A stretch of 64,000 nucleotides of DNA from Psychromonas sp. Urea-02u-13 (GTDB lineage: Bacteria; Pseudomonadota; Gammaproteobacteria; Enterobacterales; Psychromonadaceae). The position numbers and the translations under genes are program-made. The DNA is taken from assembly GCF_002835995.1 (NCBI RefSeq), contig NZ_PJBZ01000035.1:1-64000 (forward strand), in the 5' to 3' direction. Shown here in pieces: positions 27,597 to 36,669 of this stretch. Position 1 is the stretch's first letter; each line of letters opens with the position of its first letter. The notes under the pieces were generated by a model, which worked only from the letters and a program-made list of their open reading frames with translations, did no database searches and was not told where the DNA came from.

Positions 27597-30500
27597 ATGA
27601 AAAAGAATAATCGATTAAACAAAGTGTATGAAAACTGCATCCAAAAATTTGAGGTATGGAGAAAGATAACCTCAAGTTTACTCGTTTTTGTATTATTGGC
27701 TCAAACGAGCTCACCTGTTTTTGCTGCCCTAAAACTACGCAGTGATATTGCCACGCTAGAAGAGACATTAACACGCTCTGTTAAATATAGAAGTACTGCC
27801 AACACAGCCACTTTATATGATGGTTTATTAGCGCCAGAAATTAACACCATATTTGATGGGTTTGATTATTTCTACCAGCAAGCGACGGCACGTTATGTTA
27901 AGCAATTCGAGGGTTATAAATTAGTCCCTATTGCCGGTGACATCACTATTTTTATCCCTGTTGCACCCGCTAAACCCTTGTTTATCGGCACGCCTTACAT
28001 CGAACGAGAAGTTATACGCTTACAACTCAACCAAATTATTAACCGCAGCATGTTAATTAATGGTAAAGGGTTAACTTACAATACAATGGTTAAAGGTTTA
28101 TATAATAATGCGCTTGAATTTATGGGACAGAAGAACATAAAGTTTGGCCAAGCGTTAACTGAAGCTCAAATAAAAGGCTTATCAAAATCTATTATTTGGC
28201 CTGAAAAAGTCCATTTAAGCACCGGTAAAGCAGTGGTTATACCTTACGTGTATTTATCGCAAAAAGACATTCACTTCAATCGCGTGACGAGAACAACACT
28301 CAGTGTCATTGACGGTAGTATTACTTCGAATAATTTCATCATGGATGGTACCAACGTCATCTTCGCACGTGATGGTTTGATTAAAGTAGAAGAAAGCTTT
28401 TCTAACACTAATGGTTATGTAAAGGCTTTAGGTGACTTAACAATTATGGGTCGCGATATCAGTAACCTATCGGGTACCATCTCAGGTCACAATGTCAATT
28501 TAATCGCGTCAAGTATCACCAATAAAACGCTAGTTACTCGCCTAGATTACGAACATGGATTCTCCGAGCAGGCAGGAAAAATTGCTACTATCAATGCTAT
28601 CGATACACTTAACCTAAACAGCGCGGGGGATATTTTAATTGCAGGTGGTGAGCTTAACTCACAAGGTACTTTGTCACTCAATGCAGGAAATAGCGTTTAT
28701 TTATTACCCACTGAAGTACGTGAAGAACATGAAGAACATGCTCAATCAGGAAAAAACTGGAGCGAGTCAAGCTCATCGCTAATCAACTTACCCACTAAAC
28801 TAAGTGCAATAGACATCGTTTCTATTGTTGCCGCGAACGAGATTGTTGCACAAGGTGCCATTATTGAAAGCCAAGGCATGATAGAAATGCTGGCAGGCAT
28901 GGGCATAACGATTATTCCAGCTGAAGATATTCGTACCGGCAGTAAAAGTTACGAAAGTTCTACCAGTGGTGTTTTTGGTAGCGATGAATCAATGTCAGAA
29001 GAGTTCCAAAAATCTGAAATTGTGCGCTCTTTATTAAAAGCAGGCAACAGCTTAAATATAACCACTAAGATGGGTGATATTACGTTACAAGCAGTGGCCG
29101 TTGATTCAAAAGGCATTGCTAAAATTGTTGCTGAAAATGGCAGTATTGATATTCAATTAGCGAAAATGCTTGACCAATATAGCTATGAGGAATCTTATGA
29201 AGGGTCATTATCATTCCGTTATCAGGGTCACGGCCACTACCGTGAAGTTGCCTATTACAGTGAATTCATCGCTGAAGGTGGATTAATTCTTGAAGCGCAT
29301 AACGGTGTACGTGTTGAATACACGGGTGCCGGTAAAAGCATTGATGAAGTCATTAATGAATTATCGACGTCTCCCGAACTTGCATGGCTTGCTGAAGTAC
29401 GAAACCACCCTGATGCAAACTTTGAAGAGATAAAACTACAAGTCGAAGAATGGAGCTACGATAACGCAGGATTAACCCCAGCGGCGCAAGCTTTGATGGC
29501 GGTTATCATGACATTGGCAACCGGTCCGGGAGGCCTTGCAGCGGCAATAGGTGTCAACATTAGTAATGTTGTTATAAGTGCGGCAGTAAGTGCGGGTATT
29601 AATGCATTAACCACGCAAGCGGCCTCTTCGTTATTAGCGAATGGCTTTGATATTAAAGAAACGTTCAGTGATTTAGCAAGCAAAGAAACCTTTATCAGCT
29701 TAGCGACAAGCATGGTGACTGCTGGGGTATTAGCAGAATTAGATGTCAGCTTTTTTGGGGCAGTAGAAAAAGGGATTAATGCGACTATTCCAGAGGGTGT
29801 TATCAATAACCTAACCACACAAGCGGTGAATTCGATATACCACACGGTAGTCGAAGTTAATATCGCGAGTCTCATGAATGGCGAAGGCTTCACCAGTATT
29901 GATGACTTTGATAAAGTGGTATTAAACGCCTTTGCAATGTCGGCAATCAATATGCTTGGGAAAGAGCTTGCCAATAAAATTCATGAGGCAAATATAGACA
30001 CCGATGCAAATCCAATTCCTTCCTTAGATACTGCTAGTAAATACATTGCTCACGCAGCATTAGGCTGTGGTCTTGCAGGGCTAACCTCTGTAGCAACGGG
30101 AAGCAATTCATCTGAGAATAGCAAAGCCTGCTTAAGTGGTGCTGGAGGAGGAGTCTTAGGTGAATACATTGCCGAACAGTACAGAGCAGAAATTGAAGCA
30201 AAAGCGGCACAGGCTAAATTGTTCGTTGAAGGCGAATTAGCCACCGCAGCGGCTTTAAAAAATGGGCCTTATGCAAATTGGTCAAAGAAGCAACAGGCTG
30301 AATATACAGAAAGAGTAAAAGGAGAACTGATTAAACTAAACGACCAAGGTATTGATATTGCACGTTTAGGTGCAGGGCTTATTGTATTTATAGCGGGTGG
30401 AGATGTTGACAGCGCGATAAAGGCAGGCGGTAATGCGGCTGAAAATAATGCCCTGTTTCTCATCCCATTAATTATCAAAGCGTTCGCTTTGGCAAGCTGG

Positions 30501-31634
30501 GCATCTACTGCTTATACAGTTTACGCAACCATAGATAAAATCATTGATATTTTAAATGGAAAGGACGCCAACATTAATGTAGAAGACGCATTAATTGATC
30601 TTGCCGTTACATTAGCTGTAGATTTATCTGTTAAAAAATTAAAAACGCTAAAAATTGATGAATTATTTACAGTGGTCACTGACCGCCTTGATGATCTGGG
30701 TATGTCAGGGTTGTCCTATGATATGGCGGGGGTAGGAAAAGGCTTTGACCTCGATGGTAATCCAAATGGGCATGTTCCCTCCTCTCCTAAAAGAGATATC
30801 GACGGCGCCCCAATTAAAGTTGTTTATAAGAAAGCAGATCTTGAAGCGCACGCAGCACACTTAAAAGTCGCTCCTTCGACATCCCTAAACCCTGAAGAAG
30901 TTGGGTCGATGTTGGCTTCGGGTAAAGTATATAACCCATCAACTCAATCTTGGGGTTTACCTCCAGGTATCAAACGAACAGAGCTCAAAGCGGATAAGAA
31001 TAAAATAACTACAACACCAGAGACGTTAAAATTAGAAGGAAACGACTATATACTAGATGGAAAACGAAATACTCCCAAACAGTTGGAAATTGCGCGAGCA
31101 TATTATAAAAACTTAGCAGATAAAGAGCTAGATACGGAAAAAGCTAGTTTTTACCGCCACAAAATGGGGTTAGCATCTGAGCAATTAGGAAACGCTGCCA
31201 CAGATGCCTATGCAAAACACAGCAAGTTGCTCCCAAGTAACAGAATTGATGCCACTTTACCTAACTACAAGGGTAAAAATAATCAGTTTGACGACATTTA
31301 TGAGCAAGATGGAAAACTGATTATTTTTGAGGCAAAGGGAACGTCAGCAGCTACACCCAAACTATCTGGACAAATTGATCCTGATAATAACAAAATTAGG
31401 CATATGCAAGGTTCACGTAGATACACAGAACTTGTTATCGATAAAATGGAAAAACATTCGAAAACGTTGACTGGAGATAAACAACTGCAACTACAAGGCA
31501 CAGTTGCTAAACTACGAAACCATTTAGACAATAATACCTTAGAATATAAAATGGTGATTCAGAACATTGATAAAAAAACCGGCGACCTAGGACCTGTTAC
31601 CATTAAAGATTACGATCAAAAACTATTACCATAG
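27597..31634 (+). CDS. FHA/CdiA-like exoprotein part 2 with own signal peptide and C-terminal nuclease-like toxin
   Basis: 1345 aa. The N-terminus (1-43) is an extended-type signal peptide (SLLVFVLLAQTSSPVFA). No TPS domain follows; instead residues ~60-240 resemble the internal region of FhaB/CdiA (IEREVIRLQLNQ, then KFGQALTEAQIKGLSKSIIW). Next come beta-helical repeats (about 240-600) and a Gly/Ala-rich pre-toxin region (HAALGCGLAGLTSVATG) ending at AENN (residues 948-951), equivalent to the VENN border of CdiA toxins. A hydrophobic stretch (LFLIPLIIKAFALASW) follows, then a C-terminal domain with FDDIYEQDGKLIIFEAKG (Asp1232/1233, Glu1245, Lys1247), a PD-(D/E)XK nuclease pattern, and QGSRRY. 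Secretion would depend on part 1 or on an unseen TpsB. The nuclease role is inference. Confidence 0.82.
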   Translation: MKKNNRLNKVYENCIQKFEVWRKITSSLLVFVLLAQTSSPVFAALKLRSDIATLEETLTRSVKYRSTANTATLYDGLLAPEINTIFDGFDYFYQQATARYVKQFEGYKLVPIAGDITIFIPVAPAKPLFIGTPYIEREVIRLQLNQIINRSMLINGKGLTYNTMVKGLYNNALEFMGQKNIKFGQALTEAQIKGLSKSIIWPEKVHLSTGKAVVIPYVYLSQKDIHFNRVTRTTLSVIDGSITSNNFIMDGTNVIFARDGLIKVEESFSNTNGYVKALGDLTIMGRDISNLSGTISGHNVNLIASSITNKTLVTRLDYEHGFSEQAGKIATINAIDTLNLNSAGDILIAGGELNSQGTLSLNAGNSVYLLPTEVREEHEEHAQSGKNWSESSSSLINLPTKLSAIDIVSIVAANEIVAQGAIIESQGMIEMLAGMGITIIPAEDIRTGSKSYESSTSGVFGSDESMSEEFQKSEIVRSLLKAGNSLNITTKMGDITLQAVAVDSKGIAKIVAENGSIDIQLAKMLDQYSYEESYEGSLSFRYQGHGHYREVAYYSEFIAEGGLILEAHNGVRVEYTGAGKSIDEVINELSTSPELAWLAEVRNHPDANFEEIKLQVEEWSYDNAGLTPAAQALMAVIMTLATGPGGLAAAIGVNISNVVISAAVSAGINALTTQAASSLLANGFDIKETFSDLASKETFISLATSMVTAGVLAELDVSFFGAVEKGINATIPEGVINNLTTQAVNSIYHTVVEVNIASLMNGEGFTSIDDFDKVVLNAFAMSAINMLGKELANKIHEANIDTDANPIPSLDTASKYIAHAALGCGLAGLTSVATGSNSSENSKACLSGAGGGVLGEYIAEQYRAEIEAKAAQAKLFVEGELATAAALKNGPYANWSKKQQAEYTERVKGELIKLNDQGIDIARLGAGLIVFIAGGDVDSAIKAGGNAAENNALFLIPLIIKAFALASWASTAYTVYATIDKIIDILNGKDANINVEDALIDLAVTLAVDLSVKKLKTLKIDELFTVVTDRLDDLGMSGLSYDMAGVGKGFDLDGNPNGHVPSSPKRDIDGAPIKVVYKKADLEAHAAHLKVAPSTSLNPEEVGSMLASGKVYNPSTQSWGLPPGIKRTELKADKNKITTTPETLKLEGNDYILDGKRNTPKQLEIARAYYKNLADKELDTEKASFYRHKMGLASEQLGNAATDAYAKHSKLLPSNRIDATLPNYKGKNNQFDDIYEQDGKLIIFEAKGTSAATPKLSGQIDPDNNKIRHMQGSRRYTELVIDKMEKHSKTLTGDKQLQLQGTVAKLRNHLDNNTLEYKMVIQNIDKKTGDLGPVTIKDYDQKLLP

Positions 31635-31641
31635 GAAAGTT

Positions 31642-32625
31642 ATGAATATTCACCAGCACCATAACAAAGCACGCTATTTAGCGGAAAAACAACAAAGGAG
31701 TGAGTTCTTATTAAACGATATTAACGAACATTTTTCGTCGGGCTTACCCAACTGGTGGTGTAAAGAAAAGATACAACATGCTGCGCCCACAGTATTTAGT
31801 CGTTATCTAAATTATTTTACAGAGGCGGTGATGTTAGATTGGCCCAAAGCCCATTGCATTTGGTTCTTAGCACATGCAGCTGAAATCGGTCAGATGCATT
31901 TCCGACTGTCAGCAAATGCAGATGAGCTCGTTCCAATTACACTGGCTGGGCGTGATTTAGCCATCACACCCTATGAAACAAGTGGCTATGATAGTCCCGG
32001 CCTGTGGCTTGATGTTTGCAACATGAATATTATTTTAGGCGGCCAGCAGGATGCACTAAATGAGCTGTGTATTCACCAGAGTGTGATAGCGGAACCACAA
32101 GCCTCTGAGCAAATAGATGCTTATGATGCGATGTATAATGTCTACCGAAGTTACATGATGGATGACCTTACACCCGCACAACAATTACATGCATTACAAA
32201 CGGCCTTAGCTTTTTCAGAGCGCGGAAAAGTCGCAGCAATGCATTTTATTGAAGCGGAGTACGCCATTCAATTTATGCACCTGCCCAGAGTCAGTTTAAT
32301 TGCCAGTTGCTGGGGACGTCAGTCAGACACAGTCTCTCATGTAGCGGCGAAAGCGGTAGAAGCGCATTATGATTATTTTGCAGACTTTGCCCCAGAGCCG
32401 GGCGAGCCTAAAGGGACAGATTCAATTGAGCTGTATGATAACAAAGCAATGGTGATGCGAGATATCATCGCCTTACTGGCATTGCATTTTCAGCGAACAG
32501 GCGAAAGCCCTGATTTTGACTCGCCTTATATTCCAAGCTGGTTAATTAAAGGGGAATTCCCAAGTCGTGAAGCAGTCTTATTTGATAATCCACCAGAATT
32601 TACCTTGCAAGCATTAGGTTTATAA
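31642..32625 (+). CDS. Candidate immunity protein for the adjacent toxin (Imm49-like)
   Basis: 327 aa, no signal peptide or membrane helix, Asp/Glu- and His-rich and almost all-helical by composition, so cytosolic. It begins 7 bp after the toxin stop with an AGGAAAG ribosome-binding site, the standard place for an immunity gene. The pattern of Trp/His-rich helices (LDWPKAHCIWFLAHAAEIG) and the C-terminal DSPYIPSWLIKGEFP region reminds me of the Imm49 family of polymorphic-toxin immunity proteins, from memory and not verified. A terminator follows directly. Predicted role: binds and neutralises the C-terminal domain of the neighbouring exoprotein. Confidence 0.7.
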   Translation: MNIHQHHNKARYLAEKQQRSEFLLNDINEHFSSGLPNWWCKEKIQHAAPTVFSRYLNYFTEAVMLDWPKAHCIWFLAHAAEIGQMHFRLSANADELVPITLAGRDLAITPYETSGYDSPGLWLDVCNMNIILGGQQDALNELCIHQSVIAEPQASEQIDAYDAMYNVYRSYMMDDLTPAQQLHALQTALAFSERGKVAAMHFIEAEYAIQFMHLPRVSLIASCWGRQSDTVSHVAAKAVEAHYDYFADFAPEPGEPKGTDSIELYDNKAMVMRDIIALLALHFQRTGESPDFDSPYIPSWLIKGEFPSREAVLFDNPPEFTLQALGL

Positions 32626-32643
32626 ATAACCTAAAGTAATATT

Positions 32644-32680
32644 AAAAGCGGTTAGCTAACTTAATAAGCTAACCGCTTTT
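32644..32680 (+). terminator. Rho-independent terminator of the exoprotein-immunity operon
   Basis: AAAAGCGGTTAGCT (32644-32657) pairs perfectly with AGCTAACCGCTTTT (32667-32680), loop 9 nt, 18 bp after the immunity stop. The symmetrical A/T ends allow bidirectional use. The rest of 32681-32938 shows nothing recognisable. Confidence 0.92.
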
Positions 32681-32938
32681 GTATTGATTATGCCAGAGCT
32701 AACTAGCCATATCCCCACCGTTATTTCTCTCTCGGTACTTTAATTTTCATGCATATAACATGTAAATAATGGGCTATATTATCCAAAATTTTAGTTTAAA
32801 ATGGTCGTTGTACTATCGCAAAGCACTTAAAAAGAGTAAATAACAGAGGGGCTAATCTGGCAGATTCATTAAAAAGGTGCCCATAACCACGAAGTCATAC
32901 GCACCATTAGAGTGTTTTAGCTACTAATTAATCTTTCT

Positions 32939-33457
32939 TCAGTAAATCAGAAAGAAGCTATATTCCAAGGCGGTATCATGGATGCGCTTGAAGCGTCCAG
33001 AAGCACCGCCGTGACCCGCCTCCATGTCTGTTTTAAACAATAATAGGTTATCATCGGTTTTGTAATCACGTAACTTAGCAACCCACTTCATCGGTTCAAA
33101 ATACTGAACTTGTGAGTCATGTAATCCGGTTGTGACGAGGATATTGGGATAACCTTGTGCTTTTACTTGATCATAAGGTGAGTATGACAACATGTAGTCG
33201 TAATAGGTTTTATCTTTAGGGTTACCCCATTCTTTAAACTCATTAGTCGTGAGTGGAATACTTTCGTCAAGCATAGTCGTTACCACAAACGGAACCGCGG
33301 TGGCGATACCTTTATAAAGCTCAGGCGTCATATTAATAACCGCCCCCATTAATAAACCACCGGCACTGCCACCAGCAGCAAACACTTCATCTTTATTGCC
33401 ATAGCCTTGTGCGGTTAAGTCTTTAGTCACATCAATAAAATCAGTAAAGGTATTCAT
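32939..33457 (-). pseudogene. ptrB: 5'-truncated oligopeptidase B (PtrB) remnant
   Basis: About 170 residues match the C-terminal catalytic part of oligopeptidase [13 protein letters not shown] (nucleophile Ser), [47 protein letters not shown] (Asp region) and [15 protein letters not shown] (His). A full enzyme has roughly 690-700 residues, so about the first 500, including the propeller, are missing. The reading starts at an ATG (33457) that overlaps the stop of the drug-exporter gene by ATGA, so the fragment may still be translated, but it should be inactive. The last residues (YSFFLIY) also end early compared with the family. Confidence 0.88.
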
Positions 33458-34635
33458 TTTGTTCGTAGTAAAAAAAACAACATGGATAAACTCGCGCAAG
33501 AACACATAACAATGACCATAGGCCAACTTGATGTAGCGGGCAAAAATGAAATGATAGCAGCCGCTAATGCGCCTAAACCAAACCGTAATGTACCAGCAAG
33601 CGATGAGGCAGTACCTGCAATATTAGGGTAATCACTCAATAGAATGGCCATGGTATTACTACCAACCGTTGAAATCGTACTGACATATAACATCACAGGG
33701 ATAACAACGCCCCAAAGCCCTAAGTGAAATATTTGCCCAAATAGCAATAACGCAGCAGCAATCAGTTGCATCGTTAAACCTAGTTTCACCATCCATTGAG
33801 AACCCTTTTCCCTGACTAAACGCCCATTAACTGTTGTCATTATCATCATCGACACAACATTTAAAGCAAACAGGTAACCAACATGTTCGATATCAAAGCC
33901 GTATAATTCAATGTAGATAAACGAACCCGCCGTTAAGAATGCAAACATGCCTGAGAATGAGAATGCGCCGATTAAAATTAATAACATAGCATCAGTACTA
34001 ACAAGCAAAGATCGGTAATTACGCAGTATCGAGCGTAGCCTGAACGGTTGGCGCTTTTCAATGGCCAGTGTTTCGGGAATTTTTAAGCTGATCGCAACAA
34101 TCACCAGTAACGCGATTAAGGTAATTAACCAGAATATTGACCGCCAACCAAACCAAGAAGCGATATAACCGCCCACAAGGGGAGCCACCAAAGGAGCGAG
34201 TGTCATGACTAATACAATAAATGACATAGTGCGTGCAAACTCTTCTTTTTCAAACATATCACGGACAATGGCTTGAATCACCACAGCAGCAGCTGCGCCT
34301 GAAAATCCTTGTGCAATACGCATCCAAGTTAGCATTTCAATACTTGAGGAAAGCGCACTGAAAACTGAGGCTAAGGCAAATAATAAAGTTCCCATCAACA
34401 GAACCGGTTTACGCCCATAACTATCTGCCAGTGGCCCATGTAGTAACTGCCCTAGCGCAAAACCTGCGGTATACGCGGTTAATGTGATTTGAATATCACC
34501 GGCAGTCACTGTAAATTCTCGTGCAATGGATGGCATCGCAGGTAAGTACATATCAATCGCAATAGGTGTTAATGCGGAAATAGCACCTAAGATGACAATC
34601 AATAAAAAGCTAAGTTGTACTGGTTGTGAACACAC
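33454..34635 (-). CDS. bcr: MFS drug exporter, Bcr/CflA family
   Basis: About 393 aa, 12 predicted helices. The family motifs are clear: [15 protein letters not shown] in helix 1/loop, [22 protein letters not shown] (motif A), and [22 protein letters not shown], a near match to Bcr. Such pumps export bicyclomycin, chloramphenicol-type or sulfonamide drugs by proton antiport; the substrate here is unknown. I choose GTG 34635 because AAAGGAA lies 8 nt upstream and the N-terminus then matches Bcr; the frame stays open to 34737. The 3' end abuts the truncated ptrB. Confidence 0.88.
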   Translation of the reverse strand: MCSQPVQLSFLLIVILGAISALTPIAIDMYLPAMPSIAREFTVTAGDIQITLTAYTAGFALGQLLHGPLADSYGRKPVLLMGTLLFALASVFSALSSSIEMLTWMRIAQGFSGAAAAVVIQAIVRDMFEKEEFARTMSFIVLVMTLAPLVAPLVGGYIASWFGWRSIFWLITLIALLVIVAISLKIPETLAIEKRQPFRLRSILRNYRSLLVSTDAMLLILIGAFSFSGMFAFLTAGSFIYIELYGFDIEHVGYLFALNVVSMMIMTTVNGRLVREKGSQWMVKLGLTMQLIAAALLLFGQIFHLGLWGVVIPVMLYVSTISTVGSNTMAILLSDYPNIAGTASSLAGTLRFGLGALAAAIISFLPATSSWPMVIVMCSCASLSMLFFLLRTK

Positions 34636-34893
34636 TTTGGTTTCCTTTAATTGAAAATATCGAGTTATACCATCGGAATAAATAGTGATGGAATGATAGC
34701 CAAGTATAAACATTGATAATAACAGGATATTGATCACTGAAGCGTTTACTTAGTATTTGAAATGTAAAGATTGAAAATAGCGAAAGGAATGTTATGGCAA
34801 AGAAGATATGGGACAGTAATAAATAAAAATGAAAAAGTTTGGAAAAAGTGCAAATGACTCGCAAGCCATTTGCACCATTAAAGCGAGATAATA

Positions 34894-36390
34894 TTAATCA
34901 AATTCAACAAGGTTCTTTTCGAACTGTGCATATTGATCAACAATCACTTGCTCTGGTTCTTTAGAGGCTAAACTTGCGACTACAATCGCAATGGTTGCGA
35001 AGAGTATACCCGGTACGATTTCGTATAAATCGAAAAGCCCACCGCTTAACTGCTTCCAAACAACAATGGTAATACCACCCACTAAAATACCTGCCAATGC
35101 ACCATTTCGGTTCATTCGTTTCCAATATAAGCTCAGTATGATAACCGGACCAAATGCAGCGCCAAAACCAGCCCAAGCATAAGAAACCAGTCCTAATACA
35201 GAACTATCAGGGCTCATCGCTAAAAATAATGCCAGCAACGAAAGTGCAATCACACCGATACGCCCAACTAGCATAACTTGCTCAGGTGTCGCATCTGGTT
35301 TAATAAACTGTTTATAGAAATCTTCAGCCAAAGCAGAAGAGGAAACTAATAACTGAGAATCAGCAGTACTCATAATCGCGGCTAAAATAGCAGCTAATAA
35401 AATACCTGCAATCACAGGGTGGAAAATAGCATTCACTAATAACATGAATATTTTTTCACCATCAGCAAGCCCTTCAGCTACGTTACCTTGAACATAAATC
35501 AGGCCAACCAAACCAACTAATACCGCACCAAACATTGATAACGCAGTCCAGACAACCGCAATACGGCGTGCCTTAGTTAGGTCTTTGTTACTACGAGTCG
35601 CTTTAAAACGCGCCAAAATATGTGGCTGTCCAAAGTAACCTAAGCCCCATGCAACAAGTGAAACAATGGCAATCCAAGACAGAGGTTGTCCATCCATGCC
35701 ATTCCACATCGTCAATAACTCAGGATTAATCGCTGTTAAATCAGCAGTTAATTGCTCAAAACCACCTTGCATAGCTGCAATTGGAACAATTAATAAAGCA
35801 GCAGACATTAACAGACCTTGCACTAAATCGGTCCATGATACCGCTAAGAAACCACCAAATAAGGTATAAGAAACCACACAAACCGCGCCGATAATAACCG
35901 CATAGGTGTAATTTAGACCAAATACAGTTTCAAATAATTTACCGCCTGCAACAAGGCCAGCACTAGTGTAAAAAAGGAAAAACATCAGAATGAAGAAGGC
36001 CGCAATAGATTGTACTAATTTAGTTTTATCATTGAAGCGACGAGAAATGTACGCTGGAAGTGTTAGCGCATTATCTGTCGTGATACTGTAAGTACGTAAA
36101 CGTTTTGCAGAAACTAACCAGTTTGCCCATGTTCCGATTAACAGACCACCAGCAAGCCATAATGACTCCATACCAGCTGCATATGCGTAACCCGGCAAAC
36201 CTAGTAATAACCAACCACTCATATCAGAGGCGCCGGCAGAAAGTGCCGCAGGCCAAGGACCTAGATTACGACCACCTAGAAAATAGTCAGATGAATTAGC
36301 GGTACGCTGATAAGCGTAATAACCGATATATAGCATCAGCCCCAAATAAGCGATGAAAGTAGCCGTTATTGCAAAGTTATTTTCAATCAT
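34894..36390 (-). CDS. putP: Sodium/proline symporter
   Basis: 498 aa, 13-helix SSS-family transporter that takes up proline with Na+. Family blocks are visible: NSSDYFLGGRNLGPWPAALSAGASDMSGWLLLG (Na+-site helices) near residues 30-65, AWTDLVQG-like SWTDLVQGLLM near 190, the GYFGQPHILARF block near 250, and IMSTADSQLLVSSSALAEDFYK near 340. Length and motifs match E. coli PutP (502 aa). It probably supports osmoprotection or proline catabolism; no putA is in the window. Confidence 0.93.
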   Translation of the reverse strand: MIENNFAITATFIAYLGLMLYIGYYAYQRTANSSDYFLGGRNLGPWPAALSAGASDMSGWLLLGLPGYAYAAGMESLWLAGGLLIGTWANWLVSAKRLRTYSITTDNALTLPAYISRRFNDKTKLVQSIAAFFILMFFLFYTSAGLVAGGKLFETVFGLNYTYAVIIGAVCVVSYTLFGGFLAVSWTDLVQGLLMSAALLIVPIAAMQGGFEQLTADLTAINPELLTMWNGMDGQPLSWIAIVSLVAWGLGYFGQPHILARFKATRSNKDLTKARRIAVVWTALSMFGAVLVGLVGLIYVQGNVAEGLADGEKIFMLLVNAIFHPVIAGILLAAILAAIMSTADSQLLVSSSALAEDFYKQFIKPDATPEQVMLVGRIGVIALSLLALFLAMSPDSSVLGLVSYAWAGFGAAFGPVIILSLYWKRMNRNGALAGILVGGITIVVWKQLSGGLFDLYEIVPGILFATIAIVVASLASKEPEQVIVDQYAQFEKNLVEFD

Positions 36391-36473
36391 AAAATTCCTT
36401 GGATGTTAAAAAAGGAGTGCAGTGTAACAAAAAATGTTAGTGTGTTTTTTAACCTCGTCACAATATTATGAAA

Positions 36474-36602
36474 TTACACTTCAAAAATAAGTAAGTGCAT
36501 CATAAACCAACTGCACACTCCAATGATGCCCATCATCACTGCAATTGCACCAATGCCGAACAATGTACCTGCAAACAAGCTGATTATTCTTTTATCCATC
36601 AT
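36474..36602 (-). CDS. 42-aa single-pass membrane protein, unknown
   Basis: A small frame starting ATG ATG at 36602 and ending TAA at 36474, with a GGAA-type site about 10 nt upstream. The product is charged at its N-terminus (MMDKR) and then has one strongly hydrophobic helix (GTLFGIGAIAVMMGIIGVCSWF). Small membrane proteins of this kind are usually missed by annotation. It sits between the CNNM-type gene and putP on the same strand, 71 bp before putP's neighbour region and 83 bp past the putP start. No family is recognised. Confidence 0.55.
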   Translation of the reverse strand: MMDKRIISLFAGTLFGIGAIAVMMGIIGVCSWFMMHLLIFEV

Positions 36603-36669
36603 AGTGAGACATTCCAATTTAATGTAAAAATGAAACATAACACCCAATGATATTAATAACCAATATCAT

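Noticed and set aside
25252-31634. The two exoprotein genes as one gene broken by a frameshift
   Set aside because: The second frame has its own complete signal peptide and a start codon with a plausible ribosome-binding region, and the first ends with an ordinary stop, so a single base error does not explain the layout.
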